A model generated the notes under the pieces. The model saw only the letters and a program-made list of their open reading frames with translations, searched no databases and was not told the DNA's origin. A program made the position numbers and the translations under genes. Below, piece after piece: positions 35,703 to 43,616 of a DNA stretch of 64,000 nucleotides (position 1 is the first letter of the stretch; each line of letters starts with the position of its first letter). This DNA comes from Streptomyces bikiniensis (GTDB taxonomy: Bacteria; Actinomycetota; Actinomycetes; Streptomycetales; Streptomycetaceae): assembly GCA_000716465.1 (NCBI GenBank), contig JNWL01000037.1, forward strand, positions 10,015 to 74,014, read 5' to 3'.

Positions 35703-36575
35703 TCAGGCGTACGGGTAGAAGCCCGAGCCCGTCTTCCGGCCGAGCCGGCCCGCGTCCACCATGCGCTGGAGCAGCGGGGGAGCGGCGTACAGCGGCTCCT
35801 TGAACTCCGAGTACATCGAGTCGGCGATCGAGGCGATCGTGTCCAGGCCGATCAGGTCGGACAGCTTCAGCGGGCCCATCGGGTGGGCGCAGCCGAACTC
35901 CATGCCGTTGTCGATGTCCTCGCGGCTCGCGATGCCCGACTCGAACATCCGGATCGCGGAGAGCAGGTACGGCACGAGCAGCGCGTTCACCACGAAGCCC
36001 GAGCGGTCCTGGGCGCGGATCGCGTGCTTGCCCAGCGTCTTCTCGGCGAAGGCCTGAGCCCGGCTGATCGTGCCCTCGGAGGTGGTGAGGGCCGGAATCA
36101 GCTCGACGAGCTTCTGCACCGGGGCCGGGTTGAAGAAGTGGATGCCGATGATCTGGTCCGGGCGGGAGGTCGCCACGGCCAGCTTCACCAGCGGGATGGA
36201 GGAGGTGTTCGAGGCCAGAATGGCGTCCGGCCGGGTGATCACCTGATCGAGGACCTGGAAGATCTCGGTCTTGACCTGCTCGTTCTCCACCACGGCCTCG
36301 ATGACGAGGTCGCGGTCGGCGAACTCGCCCAGGTCGGTGGTGAAGCTGAGGCGCGCGAGCGTCGCGTCCCGCTCCTCCTCGCTGATCTTGCCGCGTTCGG
36401 CGGCCTTCGACAGCGAGTTGTAGAGCCGCGTGCGGCCGATCTCCAGCGCCTCGCCGGTGGTCTCGGCGACCCTCACCTCGAGGCCGCTCCGGGCACACAC
36501 CTCTGCGATGCCCGCGCCCATCTGGCCGCAGCCCACCACTCCGACGCGCTCAATGTCGGCCATGGAGTCCGTCAC
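35703..36575 (-). CDS. 3-hydroxybutyryl-CoA dehydrogenase
   Basis: 290 aa, cytoplasmic. Rossmann motif GVVGCGQMGAGIAEVCARSG near residue 9, catalytic His in GIHFFNPAPVQKLVE (~145), and the helical C-terminal dimer domain (RSGFVVNALLVPYLLSAIR and GAHPMGPLKL-like CAHPMGPLKLSDLIGLD). It interconverts 3-hydroxyacyl-CoA and acetoacetyl-CoA with NAD(P). The GTG at 36575 with AAAGG upstream is chosen; the ATG at 36563 (MADIERVG) is equally possible. Confidence 0.92.
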   Translation of the reverse strand: MTDSMADIERVGVVGCGQMGAGIAEVCARSGLEVRVAETTGEALEIGRTRLYNSLSKAAERGKISEEERDATLARLSFTTDLGEFADRDLVIEAVVENEQVKTEIFQVLDQVITRPDAILASNTSSIPLVKLAVATSRPDQIIGIHFFNPAPVQKLVELIPALTTSEGTISRAQAFAEKTLGKHAIRAQDRSGFVVNALLVPYLLSAIRMFESGIASREDIDNGMEFGCAHPMGPLKLSDLIGLDTIASIADSMYSEFKEPLYAAPPLLQRMVDAGRLGRKTGSGFYPYA

Positions 36576-36733
36576 CTCGTGCCTTTCGCTCTCTGCCGGC
36601 GGCGGGGCCGTGCGATTCCGGTGCGTCCGCCTCTGTCCCACGACGTTACCGCTCATTAACCGATGATCGATCGCCCGGGGCGTGGGCATGCTCTCCCGGT
36701 GAGTGTGACGTATCCAACAGAGGAGGGGTACAA

Positions 36734-38026
36734 GTGCGGCCTATCGGGAGAAGAGGGTTCGTGGCCGGAGCCACCGGGGCGGCGCTCGCCGTGACGGGAA
36801 CGACAGGAACGGCGGCGGCGGACGGAGCGGTGCGCGGAGTGACGGCGGCGGGTGCGGCGCCCGAGGTGAGGAGCCAGGCGCGGGGGAGGCCGTACCGCCG
36901 CCGGGAGTTCCGCGGCATGTGGATGGCGACGGTCAACAACATCGACTGGCCCTCCCGGCCCGGCCTGACCGCCGGGCAGCAGCGCTCCGAACTCCTCGTC
37001 CACCTCGACACGGCGGCCGAGCGGCGCCTCAACGCCGTGGTCCTCCAGGTCCGGCCGACCGCCGACGCCCTGTGGCCCTCGCCGCACGAGCCGTGGGCGG
37101 AGTGCCTCACCGGCACCCAGGGCCGCGACCCCGGCTGGGACCCGCTGGGCACGGCCGTCGCCGAGGCCCACGCGCGGGACCTCCAGCTGCACGCCTGGTT
37201 CAACCCGTACCGGGTGGCGAACCACGCCGACCCGGCCCGGCTCACCGCCTCCCACCCGGCGCGGCGGCACCCCGAGTGGGTGCTGCCCTACGGCGGGAAG
37301 CTGTACTACGACCCCGGGCTTCCCGAGGTCCGGCGCTTCGTCCAGGACGCCATGCTGGACGCGGTGCGCCGCTACGACGTCGACGCCGTGCACTGGGACG
37401 ACTACTTCTACCCGTACCCGGTCGCCGGGCAGTCCTTCGCCGACGACGAGACGTACGCGCGCCACGGCGGGGACTTCCCCGACCGGGCCTCCTGGCGGCG
37501 GCACAACACCGACCTGCTGGTCTCCGAGATGTCCGCCCGAATCAGGGCCGTCAAGCCGGGGGTGGCCTTCGGCGTGAGCCCCTTCGGGGTCTGGCGGAAC
37601 CGCGCCACCGACCCGGAGGGCTCGAACACCGACGCCGGCGTCCAGACGTACGACGACCTGTACGCCGACACCCGCAAGTGGGTGCGGGAGGGCTGGCTCG
37701 ATCACGTCGTGCCGCAGCTGTACTGGCACATCGGCCTGCCCGCGGCCGACTACGCCGAACTGCTGCCCTGGTGGGACGAGACGGTACGGGGCACCGGTGT
37801 CGGGCTCTACGTCGGGGAGGCGCTCCACAAGGCGGGCGACCCCGCCCAGCCCGCCGCCTGGCAGGACCCGCGGGAGCTCTCGCGCCACCTGGAGCTCGCC
37901 AAGGGGTACTCCGGGGTCGGCGGGCACTGCTTCTTCTCCGCGAAGGAGGTCGCGCGCGACCGGATCGGGGCGATGGCCACCGTGGTGGCCGACCACTACC
38001 CGGCCAGGGTCCGCCCGCCGGGGTGA
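36734..38026 (+). CDS. GHL10/DUF187-family glycoside hydrolase-like protein, Tat-exported
   Basis: 430 aa. A twin-arginine signal (GRRGFVAGATGAALAVTG) is followed by a TIM-barrel of the YngK/GHL10 type: EFRGMWMATVNNIDWPSRPG (~57), ERRLNAVVLQVRPTADALWP (~90), HAWFNPYRVANH, VDAVHWDDYFYPYP and VVPQLYWHIG. Enzymes of this group act on cell-wall or exopolysaccharide glycans; the substrate is not known here. The GTG start follows GAGGAGGGG. It is divergent from the dehydrogenase gene and ends 74 bp before the convergent DUF1918 gene. Confidence 0.87.
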   Translation: MRPIGRRGFVAGATGAALAVTGTTGTAAADGAVRGVTAAGAAPEVRSQARGRPYRRREFRGMWMATVNNIDWPSRPGLTAGQQRSELLVHLDTAAERRLNAVVLQVRPTADALWPSPHEPWAECLTGTQGRDPGWDPLGTAVAEAHARDLQLHAWFNPYRVANHADPARLTASHPARRHPEWVLPYGGKLYYDPGLPEVRRFVQDAMLDAVRRYDVDAVHWDDYFYPYPVAGQSFADDETYARHGGDFPDRASWRRHNTDLLVSEMSARIRAVKPGVAFGVSPFGVWRNRATDPEGSNTDAGVQTYDDLYADTRKWVREGWLDHVVPQLYWHIGLPAADYAELLPWWDETVRGTGVGLYVGEALHKAGDPAQPAAWQDPRELSRHLELAKGYSGVGGHCFFSAKEVARDRIGAMATVVADHYPARVRPPG

Positions 38027-38100
38027 CGGCCCCCGGCCGGCCCCGTCTCCCGCCCGGTCCTGTTTCTCGCCCGGTCCCGCCGCTCGGTGGGTCCTGCCCC

Positions 38101-38304
38101 TCAGCCGGCTCCCGCCTCCGGGTGGTGGCGCACGACGGTGTCGGGGCCGGGCGACATCAGGGCCTCGTGTCCGTCGTCGTCGAACTTCACGCGGTACGGG
38201 GGAGTGCCGTTCTCCCCCAGTACCTGAAGGACCTCGGCCGTGCGGTCGTGGTGGCCGACGGTCCGTCCGTGCACCAGCAGCTTGTCGCCCACGCTCGCCT
38301 GCAT
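38101..38304 (-). CDS. DUF1918 protein
   Basis: 67 aa. The whole protein is the small beta-barrel DUF1918 domain (MQASVGDKLLVHGRTVGHHD, then GTPPYRVKFDDDGHEALMSP). The function is unknown; such proteins are common in actinobacteria, often several copies per genome. The ATG is preceded by GAGGAGGT. It lies 116 bp downstream of the DMT transporter on the same strand. Confidence 0.87.
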   Translation of the reverse strand: MQASVGDKLLVHGRTVGHHDRTAEVLQVLGENGTPPYRVKFDDDGHEALMSPGPDTVVRHHPEAGAG

Positions 38305-38420
38305 CGGGGTGACCTCCTCGCGACCGGACTCGTGCCGGTCTCCCGTTCCTCAAGGTCTCTGCTTCTCATTGTGACCCTTTTCGCCCGGTTCCGTCCCGCC
38401 CGACCTCCCCGGCCTCCGGC

Positions 38421-39446
38421 TCACGACGTCGACCGCTGGGTGACCGCGATGCAGACCAGGACCGCGACCGCCGCGACGGGGGCGGCCGGCGACAGGGTCT
38501 CGCCGAGCAGGGTGACCGACCAGACGAGGGTGAGGAGCGGCTGGGCGAGCTGGAGCTGGCTGGCCTTCGGGATGCCGATCGCGGCCATGCCCCGGTACCA
38601 GACGTACAGGCCGAAGAAGGTCGAGCCGGCGGCGACCCACACCAGGCCGATGACGCCGTGGGCGTTCAGGTGGACCGGCTCCAGGGACAGGGCGACGGCC
38701 GAGGCGGCCACCATCAGCGGCAGGCAGAGGATCAGGGCCCAGCCGATGACCTGCCAGCCCGGCATCAGTCCGGCGAGCCGGCCGCCCTCGGTGTACCCGG
38801 CCGCGCACACGAGCAGCGCCCCGAAGAGGTACAGGTCGCCGGTGGAGAGCGCCCCGCCGCTCTCCGCGAGCGTGAAGCCGAGCACCACCACGGCCCCCGA
38901 TACGGCCGCGATCCAGAAGGTGCGGGAGGGGCGCCGGCCCGTCCGCAGGGCGGCGAAGGCCGCCGTGGTGAGCGGCAGGAGGCCCACCACCACGGCGGCG
39001 TGGGAGGTGGTGGAGGTCCGCAGGGCCAGGCTGGTCAGGAGCGGGAAGCCGACGACGACCCCGCCGGCGACCACCGCGAGCCCCGCCCAGTGGCGCCGCT
39101 CCGGCAGCGGCACCCGGCCGGCGAGCAGGAAGACGCCGGCGACGAGCGCGGCGAGGGTGGACCGCACGGCCACGAGCGACCAGGGGCCGAAGCTCTCCAG
39201 GCCCCAGACGGTCGACGGGAAGGTGAGCGAGAACGCGACGACGCCGAGCCCGGCGAGCAGGGTGCCGCGGCCCCGGGAATCGGCCGCGGAGGCCCGGGAG
39301 GCGGCTGCGGGGCCCGGGGCGCCGGACGGCCCGGCGGTGGGGGAGACGGTTCCAGCGGTCGGGGAGCCGGACGGCCCGGTCGTAGGGGTCCCCGAGGCGG
39401 TGACCGCTACCGCGGTGGTGGCAGTAGCGCTATCGTGTGCTCTCAT
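38421..39446 (-). CDS. EamA/DMT-superfamily transporter
   Basis: 341 aa. About 57 low-complexity Thr/Ala/Pro/Ser residues precede ten membrane segments with two EamA halves (GLGVVAFSLTFPSTVWGLES and VWYRGMAAIGIPKASQLQLA are diagnostic loops). Such proteins export amino acids or other metabolites. No ATG or GTG lies between 39446 and the first helix, so the start at 39446 is forced; it overlaps the start codon of the divergent MocR gene by two bases. MocR neighbours suggest vitamin B6 or amino-acid-related control. Confidence 0.83.
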   Translation of the reverse strand: MRAHDSATATTAVAVTASGTPTTGPSGSPTAGTVSPTAGPSGAPGPAAASRASAADSRGRGTLLAGLGVVAFSLTFPSTVWGLESFGPWSLVAVRSTLAALVAGVFLLAGRVPLPERRHWAGLAVVAGGVVVGFPLLTSLALRTSTTSHAAVVVGLLPLTTAAFAALRTGRRPSRTFWIAAVSGAVVVLGFTLAESGGALSTGDLYLFGALLVCAAGYTEGGRLAGLMPGWQVIGWALILCLPLMVAASAVALSLEPVHLNAHGVIGLVWVAAGSTFFGLYVWYRGMAAIGIPKASQLQLAQPLLTLVWSVTLLGETLSPAAPVAAVAVLVCIAVTQRSTS

Positions 39447-39453
39447 GCATGAG
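39425..39453. promoter_or_regulatory. Shared start region of the DMT transporter and MocR genes
   Basis: Two palindromes, TAGCGCTA (39425-39432) and CTCATGCATGAG (39442-39453), flank and include the overlapping divergent start codons (CATG, 39444-39447). TATCGT (39431-39436) is a plausible -10 for a leaderless MocR mRNA. Confidence 0.55.
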
Positions 39454-40881
39454 CGTAGCAGTGTCGCGGAGCTGGCGAAATCCCTGAAGGCGGAGCTCGA
39501 CCGCTACTCTCCCGGTGGAAAGCTGCCGTCGAGCAGGGCACTCGTCGAGCGCTACCGCGTCTCCCCGGTCACCGTCACCCGCGCCCTCGCCCAGCTCGCC
39601 GCCGAAGGCCTCGTCGTCACCCGCCCCGGCGCCGGCGCCTTCCGCGCGGAGCCCCGTACCGCCACCCCGGCCGCCGGGGACACCTCCTGGCAGGAGGTCG
39701 CCCTCAGCGCCGACACCGCCACCGAGCTCGTGCCCCGGGCCGTCGACGCCTCCGGCGTCCTCGTCACCCTCTCCGCACCGCCGCCCGGCACGATCGAGTT
39801 CAACGGCGGCTACCTCCACCCCTCCCTCCAGCCCGAGCGGGTCCTCTCCGCCGCACTCGCCCGGGCCGGCCGCCGCCCCGGAGCCTGGGGCAGACCGCCC
39901 GTCGACGGCCTGCCCGAGCTGCGCGAGTGGTTCGCCCGCGAGATCGGCGGCAGCGTCACCGCGGCCGGGGTCCTCGTCACGGCCGGGGGCCAGTCCGCGA
40001 TCACCACCGCCCTGCGCGCCCTCGCCCCGCCCGGCACCCCCGTCCTGGTCGAGTCGCCCACCTACCCGGGCATGCTCGCCGTCGCCCGCGCCGCCGGACT
40101 CCGGCCCGTCCCCGTGCCCGTCGACGCCGGGGGGGTCCGCCCCGAACTCCTCGAAGCCGCGTTCCGCGCCACCGGCGCCCGCGTCCTCGTCTGCCAGCCG
40201 CTCTTCCAGAACCCCACGGGGGCCGTCCTCGGACCGGAACGGCGCCGGGAGGTCGTCCGGATCGCCCGCGCCGCCGGGGCCTTCGTGGTCGAGGACGACT
40301 TCGCCCGCCTCCTCGTCCATGAGGACGCCCCGCCGCTCCCCGCACCCCTCGCCGCCGAGGACCCGGACGGCGTCGTCGTCCACGTCCGCTCCCTCACCAA
40401 GCCCACCTCGGCCAGCCTCCGCGTCGGCGCCCTCGCCGCCCGGGGCCCCGTCCTGGAACGGCTGCGCGCCATCCAGGTCGTCGACAGCTTCTTCGTCCCC
40501 CGGCCCCTCCAGGAGGCCGCGCTCGAACTCGTCGGCTCCCCGGCCTGGCCCCGCCACCTCCGCGCCGTCTCCCAGGAGCTCAAGGCCCGCCGGGACGCCC
40601 TGACCGGCGCCCTCGCCCACCACCTCCCCGAACTCTCCCTGCCCCACGTCCCCTCCGGCGGCTACCACCTCTGGCTGCGCCTCCCCGACGCCCTGCCCGA
40701 GGCCTCCCTCCACGCCACCGCCCTGCGCACCGGGGTCGCCGCCGCCCCCGGCCGCCCCTACTTCTGCGCCGAACCGCCCGCCGGCCACATCCGGCTGAGT
40801 TTCGCGGGTGTCGCGGGCCCCACGGAGATCGCGGAGGGCGTGCGCCGCCTGCGGACGGCGGTGGACGAGCTCACCGGCTGA
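39445..40881 (+). CDS. MocR/PdxR-type GntR-aminotransferase fusion regulator
   Basis: 478 aa. N-terminal GntR winged HTH (GGKLPSSRALVERYRVSPVTVTRALAQL, ~24-60; split here as GGKLPSSRALVERYRV and SPVTVTRALAQL) fused to a class I aminotransferase-like domain (~110-475) with PLP lysine expected in HVRSLTKPTSASLRVGALAA (~313). MocR proteins sense PLP or amino acid adducts. The ATG at 39445 has no ribosome site but a TATCGT hexamer eight bases upstream, indicating leaderless translation. It probably controls the divergent DMT transporter gene. Confidence 0.87.
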   Translation: MHERSSVAELAKSLKAELDRYSPGGKLPSSRALVERYRVSPVTVTRALAQLAAEGLVVTRPGAGAFRAEPRTATPAAGDTSWQEVALSADTATELVPRAVDASGVLVTLSAPPPGTIEFNGGYLHPSLQPERVLSAALARAGRRPGAWGRPPVDGLPELREWFAREIGGSVTAAGVLVTAGGQSAITTALRALAPPGTPVLVESPTYPGMLAVARAAGLRPVPVPVDAGGVRPELLEAAFRATGARVLVCQPLFQNPTGAVLGPERRREVVRIARAAGAFVVEDDFARLLVHEDAPPLPAPLAAEDPDGVVVHVRSLTKPTSASLRVGALAARGPVLERLRAIQVVDSFFVPRPLQEAALELVGSPAWPRHLRAVSQELKARRDALTGALAHHLPELSLPHVPSGGYHLWLRLPDALPEASLHATALRTGVAAAPGRPYFCAEPPAGHIRLSFAGVAGPTEIAEGVRRLRTAVDELTG

Positions 40882-40893
40882 CCACGACCGGCC

Positions 40894-40933
40894 ACCGGGG
40901 CGGGGCCGTACGGGCCCCCGGCCCCGCCCCGGT
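40894..40933. terminator. Terminator after the MocR gene
   Basis: A 14-bp perfect stem (ACCGGGGCGGGGCC with its complement) and a 12-nt loop directly after the stop. Confidence 0.75.
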
Positions 40934-40994
40934 CCGGCAACGGCCCCCGGCAAAACCACCTGACAAGCCCCCGCCCTCCTGGAAGCCTGCGCCC

Positions 40995-41447
40995 ATGACC
41001 GACAGCAGCCTCCCGGAGGGCCCCGTCATGCACGGGGCGTACGAGATCTCGTCCGACCCCGCCCGGATCGACGCCGCCCGCGTCCACCACTGGATCTCCA
41101 CCGACTCCTACTGGGCCCGGGGCCGACCTCGGGAGAAGCAGGACCGGGCCGTCGCCGGCTCGCTCAACCTCGGCGCGTACCACCGCGAGACCGGCGAGAT
41201 GAGCGCCTACGCGCGCGTCGTCACCGACTACGCCACCTTCGCCTGGCTCTGCGACGTCTACGTCGACCGCCCGGCCCGGGGCACCGGCCTCGGCACCGCG
41301 CTCGTCACCGCCGTCCGGGACCTCCTGGAGCCGTACGGACTGAGCCGCATCATGCTCGCCACCGCCGACGCGCACGGCGTGTACGAGAAGGTGGGTTTCG
41401 CGCCACTCCGAAATCCGGACATGTGGATGGCTCTCGGGCGGCAGTGA
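40995..41447 (+). CDS. GNAT-family N-acetyltransferase
   Basis: 150 aa. GNAT fold with beta4 (FAWLCDVYVDRPARGTGLGT) containing the acetyl-CoA pyrophosphate-binding R/QxxGxG/A equivalent RGTGLG, and a C-terminal GVYEKVGFAPL. The substrate is unknown. The ATG opening MTDSSLPEG is used; an internal ATG at residue 12 is an alternative. Confidence 0.85.
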   Translation: MTDSSLPEGPVMHGAYEISSDPARIDAARVHHWISTDSYWARGRPREKQDRAVAGSLNLGAYHRETGEMSAYARVVTDYATFAWLCDVYVDRPARGTGLGTALVTAVRDLLEPYGLSRIMLATADAHGVYEKVGFAPLRNPDMWMALGRQ

Positions 41448-41516
41448 GCCGCGCTCCCTCCGCCCCCTCGGAACGACCCCTTGACCAGTGGCGCCACCGG
41501 CCTCACGATCGCGGCC

Positions 41517-42092
41517 ATGGGTCTTCGGGTGACGCTCGTCACGGCGGCACGCAGCTCCTCCCTGCTCGCCGAACGGTTCGACGACGACCGGCCGATGGAC
41601 GAGGCCGGCTGGTACGAGGTGCAGCAGGCCGCGCCCGCGCTCATCCCGCTCGGCGCGGCCGAGCTGCGCTACTGCTCCCCGACCCCCCGCAGCCGCGCCA
41701 CCGGCACCGCCCTCGGCTACGCGCCCCTCGTCCAGCCCGCGCTGCGCGACTGCGACATGGGCCGCTGGCGCGGCCTGACCCTCGCCGAGGTCGCCGCCCT
41801 CGAACCGGCCGCCGTCGACGCCTGGCTCACCGACGCCCGCACCGCCCCGCACGGCGGCGAACCGCTCCTCGCCTTCATCACCCGGATAGGGAACTGGCTC
41901 GACACCCGGCCCGCCGAGGACTGCGCCGTCGTCGCCGTCGCCGAACCCTCCGTCGTACGGGCCGCCCTCGTGTACGCCCTGAAGGCGCCGCCCGCCGCGT
42001 ACTGGAACGTCGACGTCCGCCCCCTCTCCACCGTCACCCTCACCGGCCGCCCCGGCCTCTGGCACCTCCAGCTTGACGCGGCCCTGCGCTGA
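41517..42092 (+). CDS. Histidine-phosphatase-family protein lacking catalytic histidines
   Basis: 191 aa. The fold is clear from the family landmarks PLTEEG-like RPMDEAGWYEVQQAAPAL, YCSPTPRSRATGTALG, DCDMGRWRGLTLAEVAALEP and PHGGEPLLAFITRIGNWLD. The N-terminal LVRHGE motif, however, is LVTAARSS, and the second catalytic histidine (VVSHGGVIR) is VVAVAEPSVVR, so both active-site His are missing. A pseudoenzyme or binding protein is likely. The ATG at 41517 is used; a TTG at 41481 would extend it by 12 residues. It lies 69 bp after the GNAT gene. Confidence 0.75.
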   Translation: MGLRVTLVTAARSSSLLAERFDDDRPMDEAGWYEVQQAAPALIPLGAAELRYCSPTPRSRATGTALGYAPLVQPALRDCDMGRWRGLTLAEVAALEPAAVDAWLTDARTAPHGGEPLLAFITRIGNWLDTRPAEDCAVVAVAEPSVVRAALVYALKAPPAAYWNVDVRPLSTVTLTGRPGLWHLQLDAALR

Positions 42093-42115
42093 CGGGCCGT
42101 GCCACCGGGGCGGGA

Positions 42116-42194
42116 GGCGGCCCGGCGGCGCGACCGGGAGGGAGAGGTGGCCCGGCCCCGCGACCGCGACGAGGGCGGCCCGGTCCCGCGACCG
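42116..42194. repeat. Three 21-bp direct repeats upstream of the methyltransferase gene
   Basis: GGYGGCCCGGNNNCGCGACCG occurs at 42116-42136, 42146-42166 and 42174-42194, spaced about one turn apart from each other's ends. They end just before a TAGCCT -10-like hexamer (42197-42202). Confidence 0.7.
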
Positions 42195-42211
42195 GCTAGC
42201 CTGAACCCACG

Positions 42212-43372
42212 ATGAACCGTTTGAGCACGTCATGGGGCGCCTTCGCGCTGACCCGCCACCCCGAGGACCCGCGCGACCCGCTGCGCGCCTGGGACGCGTC
42301 CGACGAGTACCTCCTGGGGCACCTGGCCGACACCGGCACCGACCTCTCCGGCACCGTCGCCGTCCTCGGCGACCGCTGGGGAGCCCTCGTCACCGCGCTT
42401 CAGGCCGCGGGACCCGGCGAACTGGTCCAGATCACCGACTCGTACCTCGGCGGGCGGGCGACCCGGACCAACCTCGCCCGTGCCGGCGCCGCCCCGGACG
42501 CCGTCCGGCTGCTCACCACCCAGGACCCGCCGCCCGAGCGGATCGACGTGCTCCTCGTCCGCGTCCCCAAGAGCCTCGCGCTCCTGGAGGACCAGCTCCA
42601 CCGCCTCGCCCCCGCCGTCCACGAGGGCACCGTGATCGTCGGCACCGGCATGGTCAAGGAGATCCACACCTCCACCCTGAAGCTCTTCGAGCGGATCCTC
42701 GGCCCCACCCGCACCTCCCTCGCGGTGAAGAAGGCCCGGCTGATCCACGCCACCCCCGATCCGGCCGCCGTCCCGGGCCCGAACCCCTGGCCGTACCGGT
42801 ACGCCCTCCCCGCCGACGCCCCCGCGCCCGGCCTCCCCGGGCGGACCGTCACCAACCACGCCGGCGTCTTCTGCGCCGACCGCCTCGACATCGGCACCCG
42901 CTTCCTCCTCGCGCACCTGCCCCGCGACCTCGGCCGGGCCCGCGTCGCCGACCTCGGCTGCGGCAACGGCGTGGTGGGCCTCGCGGTCGCCCTCGCCGAA
43001 CCCGACGCGGAACTGCTCTTCACCGACGAGTCGTACCAGGCCGTCGCCTCGGCCGAGGCGAACTTCCGCGCCCACGCGGGCGAGGGGCGCGCGGCCGAGT
43101 TCCGCGTCGGCGACGGACTCGCGGACCTGGCCCCCGGCTCGCTCGACCTGGTCCTCAACAACCCGCCGTTCCACAGCCACCAGGCCACCACCGACCGCAC
43201 CGCCCGCCGCATGTTCGCCGACGCCCGGCGCGCCCTGCGCCCCGGCGGCGAACTGTGGGTCGTCGGCAACCGGCACCTCGGCCACCACATCACCCTCCGC
43301 CGTATCTTCGGCAACGGCGAACTGGTCGCGAGCGACCCGAAGTTCGTGATCCTGCGCGCGGTCCGCCGCTAG
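42212..43372 (+). CDS. RlmG/RsmC-like rRNA guanine-N2 methyltransferase
   Basis: 386 aa, two tandem methyltransferase-fold halves: a degenerate N-terminal half (TVAVLGDRWGALVTALQAAG) and an active C-terminal half with SAM motif VADLGCGNGVVGLAVALAEP (~248) and catalytic NNPPFHSH (~311), ending VGNRHLGHHITLRRIFG. This is the layout of RlmG (m2G1835 of 23S rRNA) and RsmC. The ATG has no ribosome site but TAGCCT nine bases upstream, so the mRNA may be leaderless. Its TAG stop is the first part of a dispersed repeat. Confidence 0.85.
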   Translation: MNRLSTSWGAFALTRHPEDPRDPLRAWDASDEYLLGHLADTGTDLSGTVAVLGDRWGALVTALQAAGPGELVQITDSYLGGRATRTNLARAGAAPDAVRLLTTQDPPPERIDVLLVRVPKSLALLEDQLHRLAPAVHEGTVIVGTGMVKEIHTSTLKLFERILGPTRTSLAVKKARLIHATPDPAAVPGPNPWPYRYALPADAPAPGLPGRTVTNHAGVFCADRLDIGTRFLLAHLPRDLGRARVADLGCGNGVVGLAVALAEPDAELLFTDESYQAVASAEANFRAHAGEGRAAEFRVGDGLADLAPGSLDLVLNNPPFHSHQATTDRTARRMFADARRALRPGGELWVVGNRHLGHHITLRRIFGNGELVASDPKFVILRAVRR

Positions 43373-43398
43373 GGCCCGTCCGGCGGATCATGGCCGGG
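43371..43398 (+). repeat. Half-copy of the 165-bp MITE-like element
   Basis: 27 of 28 bases match the left terminus of the element at 55437 (AGGGCCCGTCCGGCGGATCA here), beginning in the RlmG stop codon. From 43399 to 43616 I see no intact gene; a plus-strand stretch near 43480-43600 looks weakly coding and may be a remnant. Confidence 0.75.
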
Positions 43399-43616
43399 CA
43401 GGCCCCGGCAGGCACGCGGCGGGCGGGCCTGCCCCTGACGCGCGGGTCAGGGTCTGCGGTCCGGCCGACCCGCCCGCCCTCCTCCTGGAGCACGCCGTGG
43501 CCGCCCACCGCGAGATCCGGCTGCGCACCCGCCCCGCCCACGGTTTTCCGACCCCCGCCCACCTCGAACGCGTCACGACCGCCCGCCGCGCGTCCCCGCC
43601 GGGCCCGGCGAAGCGC

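Noticed and set aside
36658..36670. A 13-mer AACCGATGATCGA shared by 36658-36670 and 62566-62578
   Set aside because: Chance matches of this length are expected many times in 64 kb, and the two contexts are unrelated.
43399..43616. A gene between the RlmG-like gene and the M48 peptidase gene
   Set aside because: Only a short stretch with coding bias, without start, ribosome site or recognisable family; treated as spacer or remnant.
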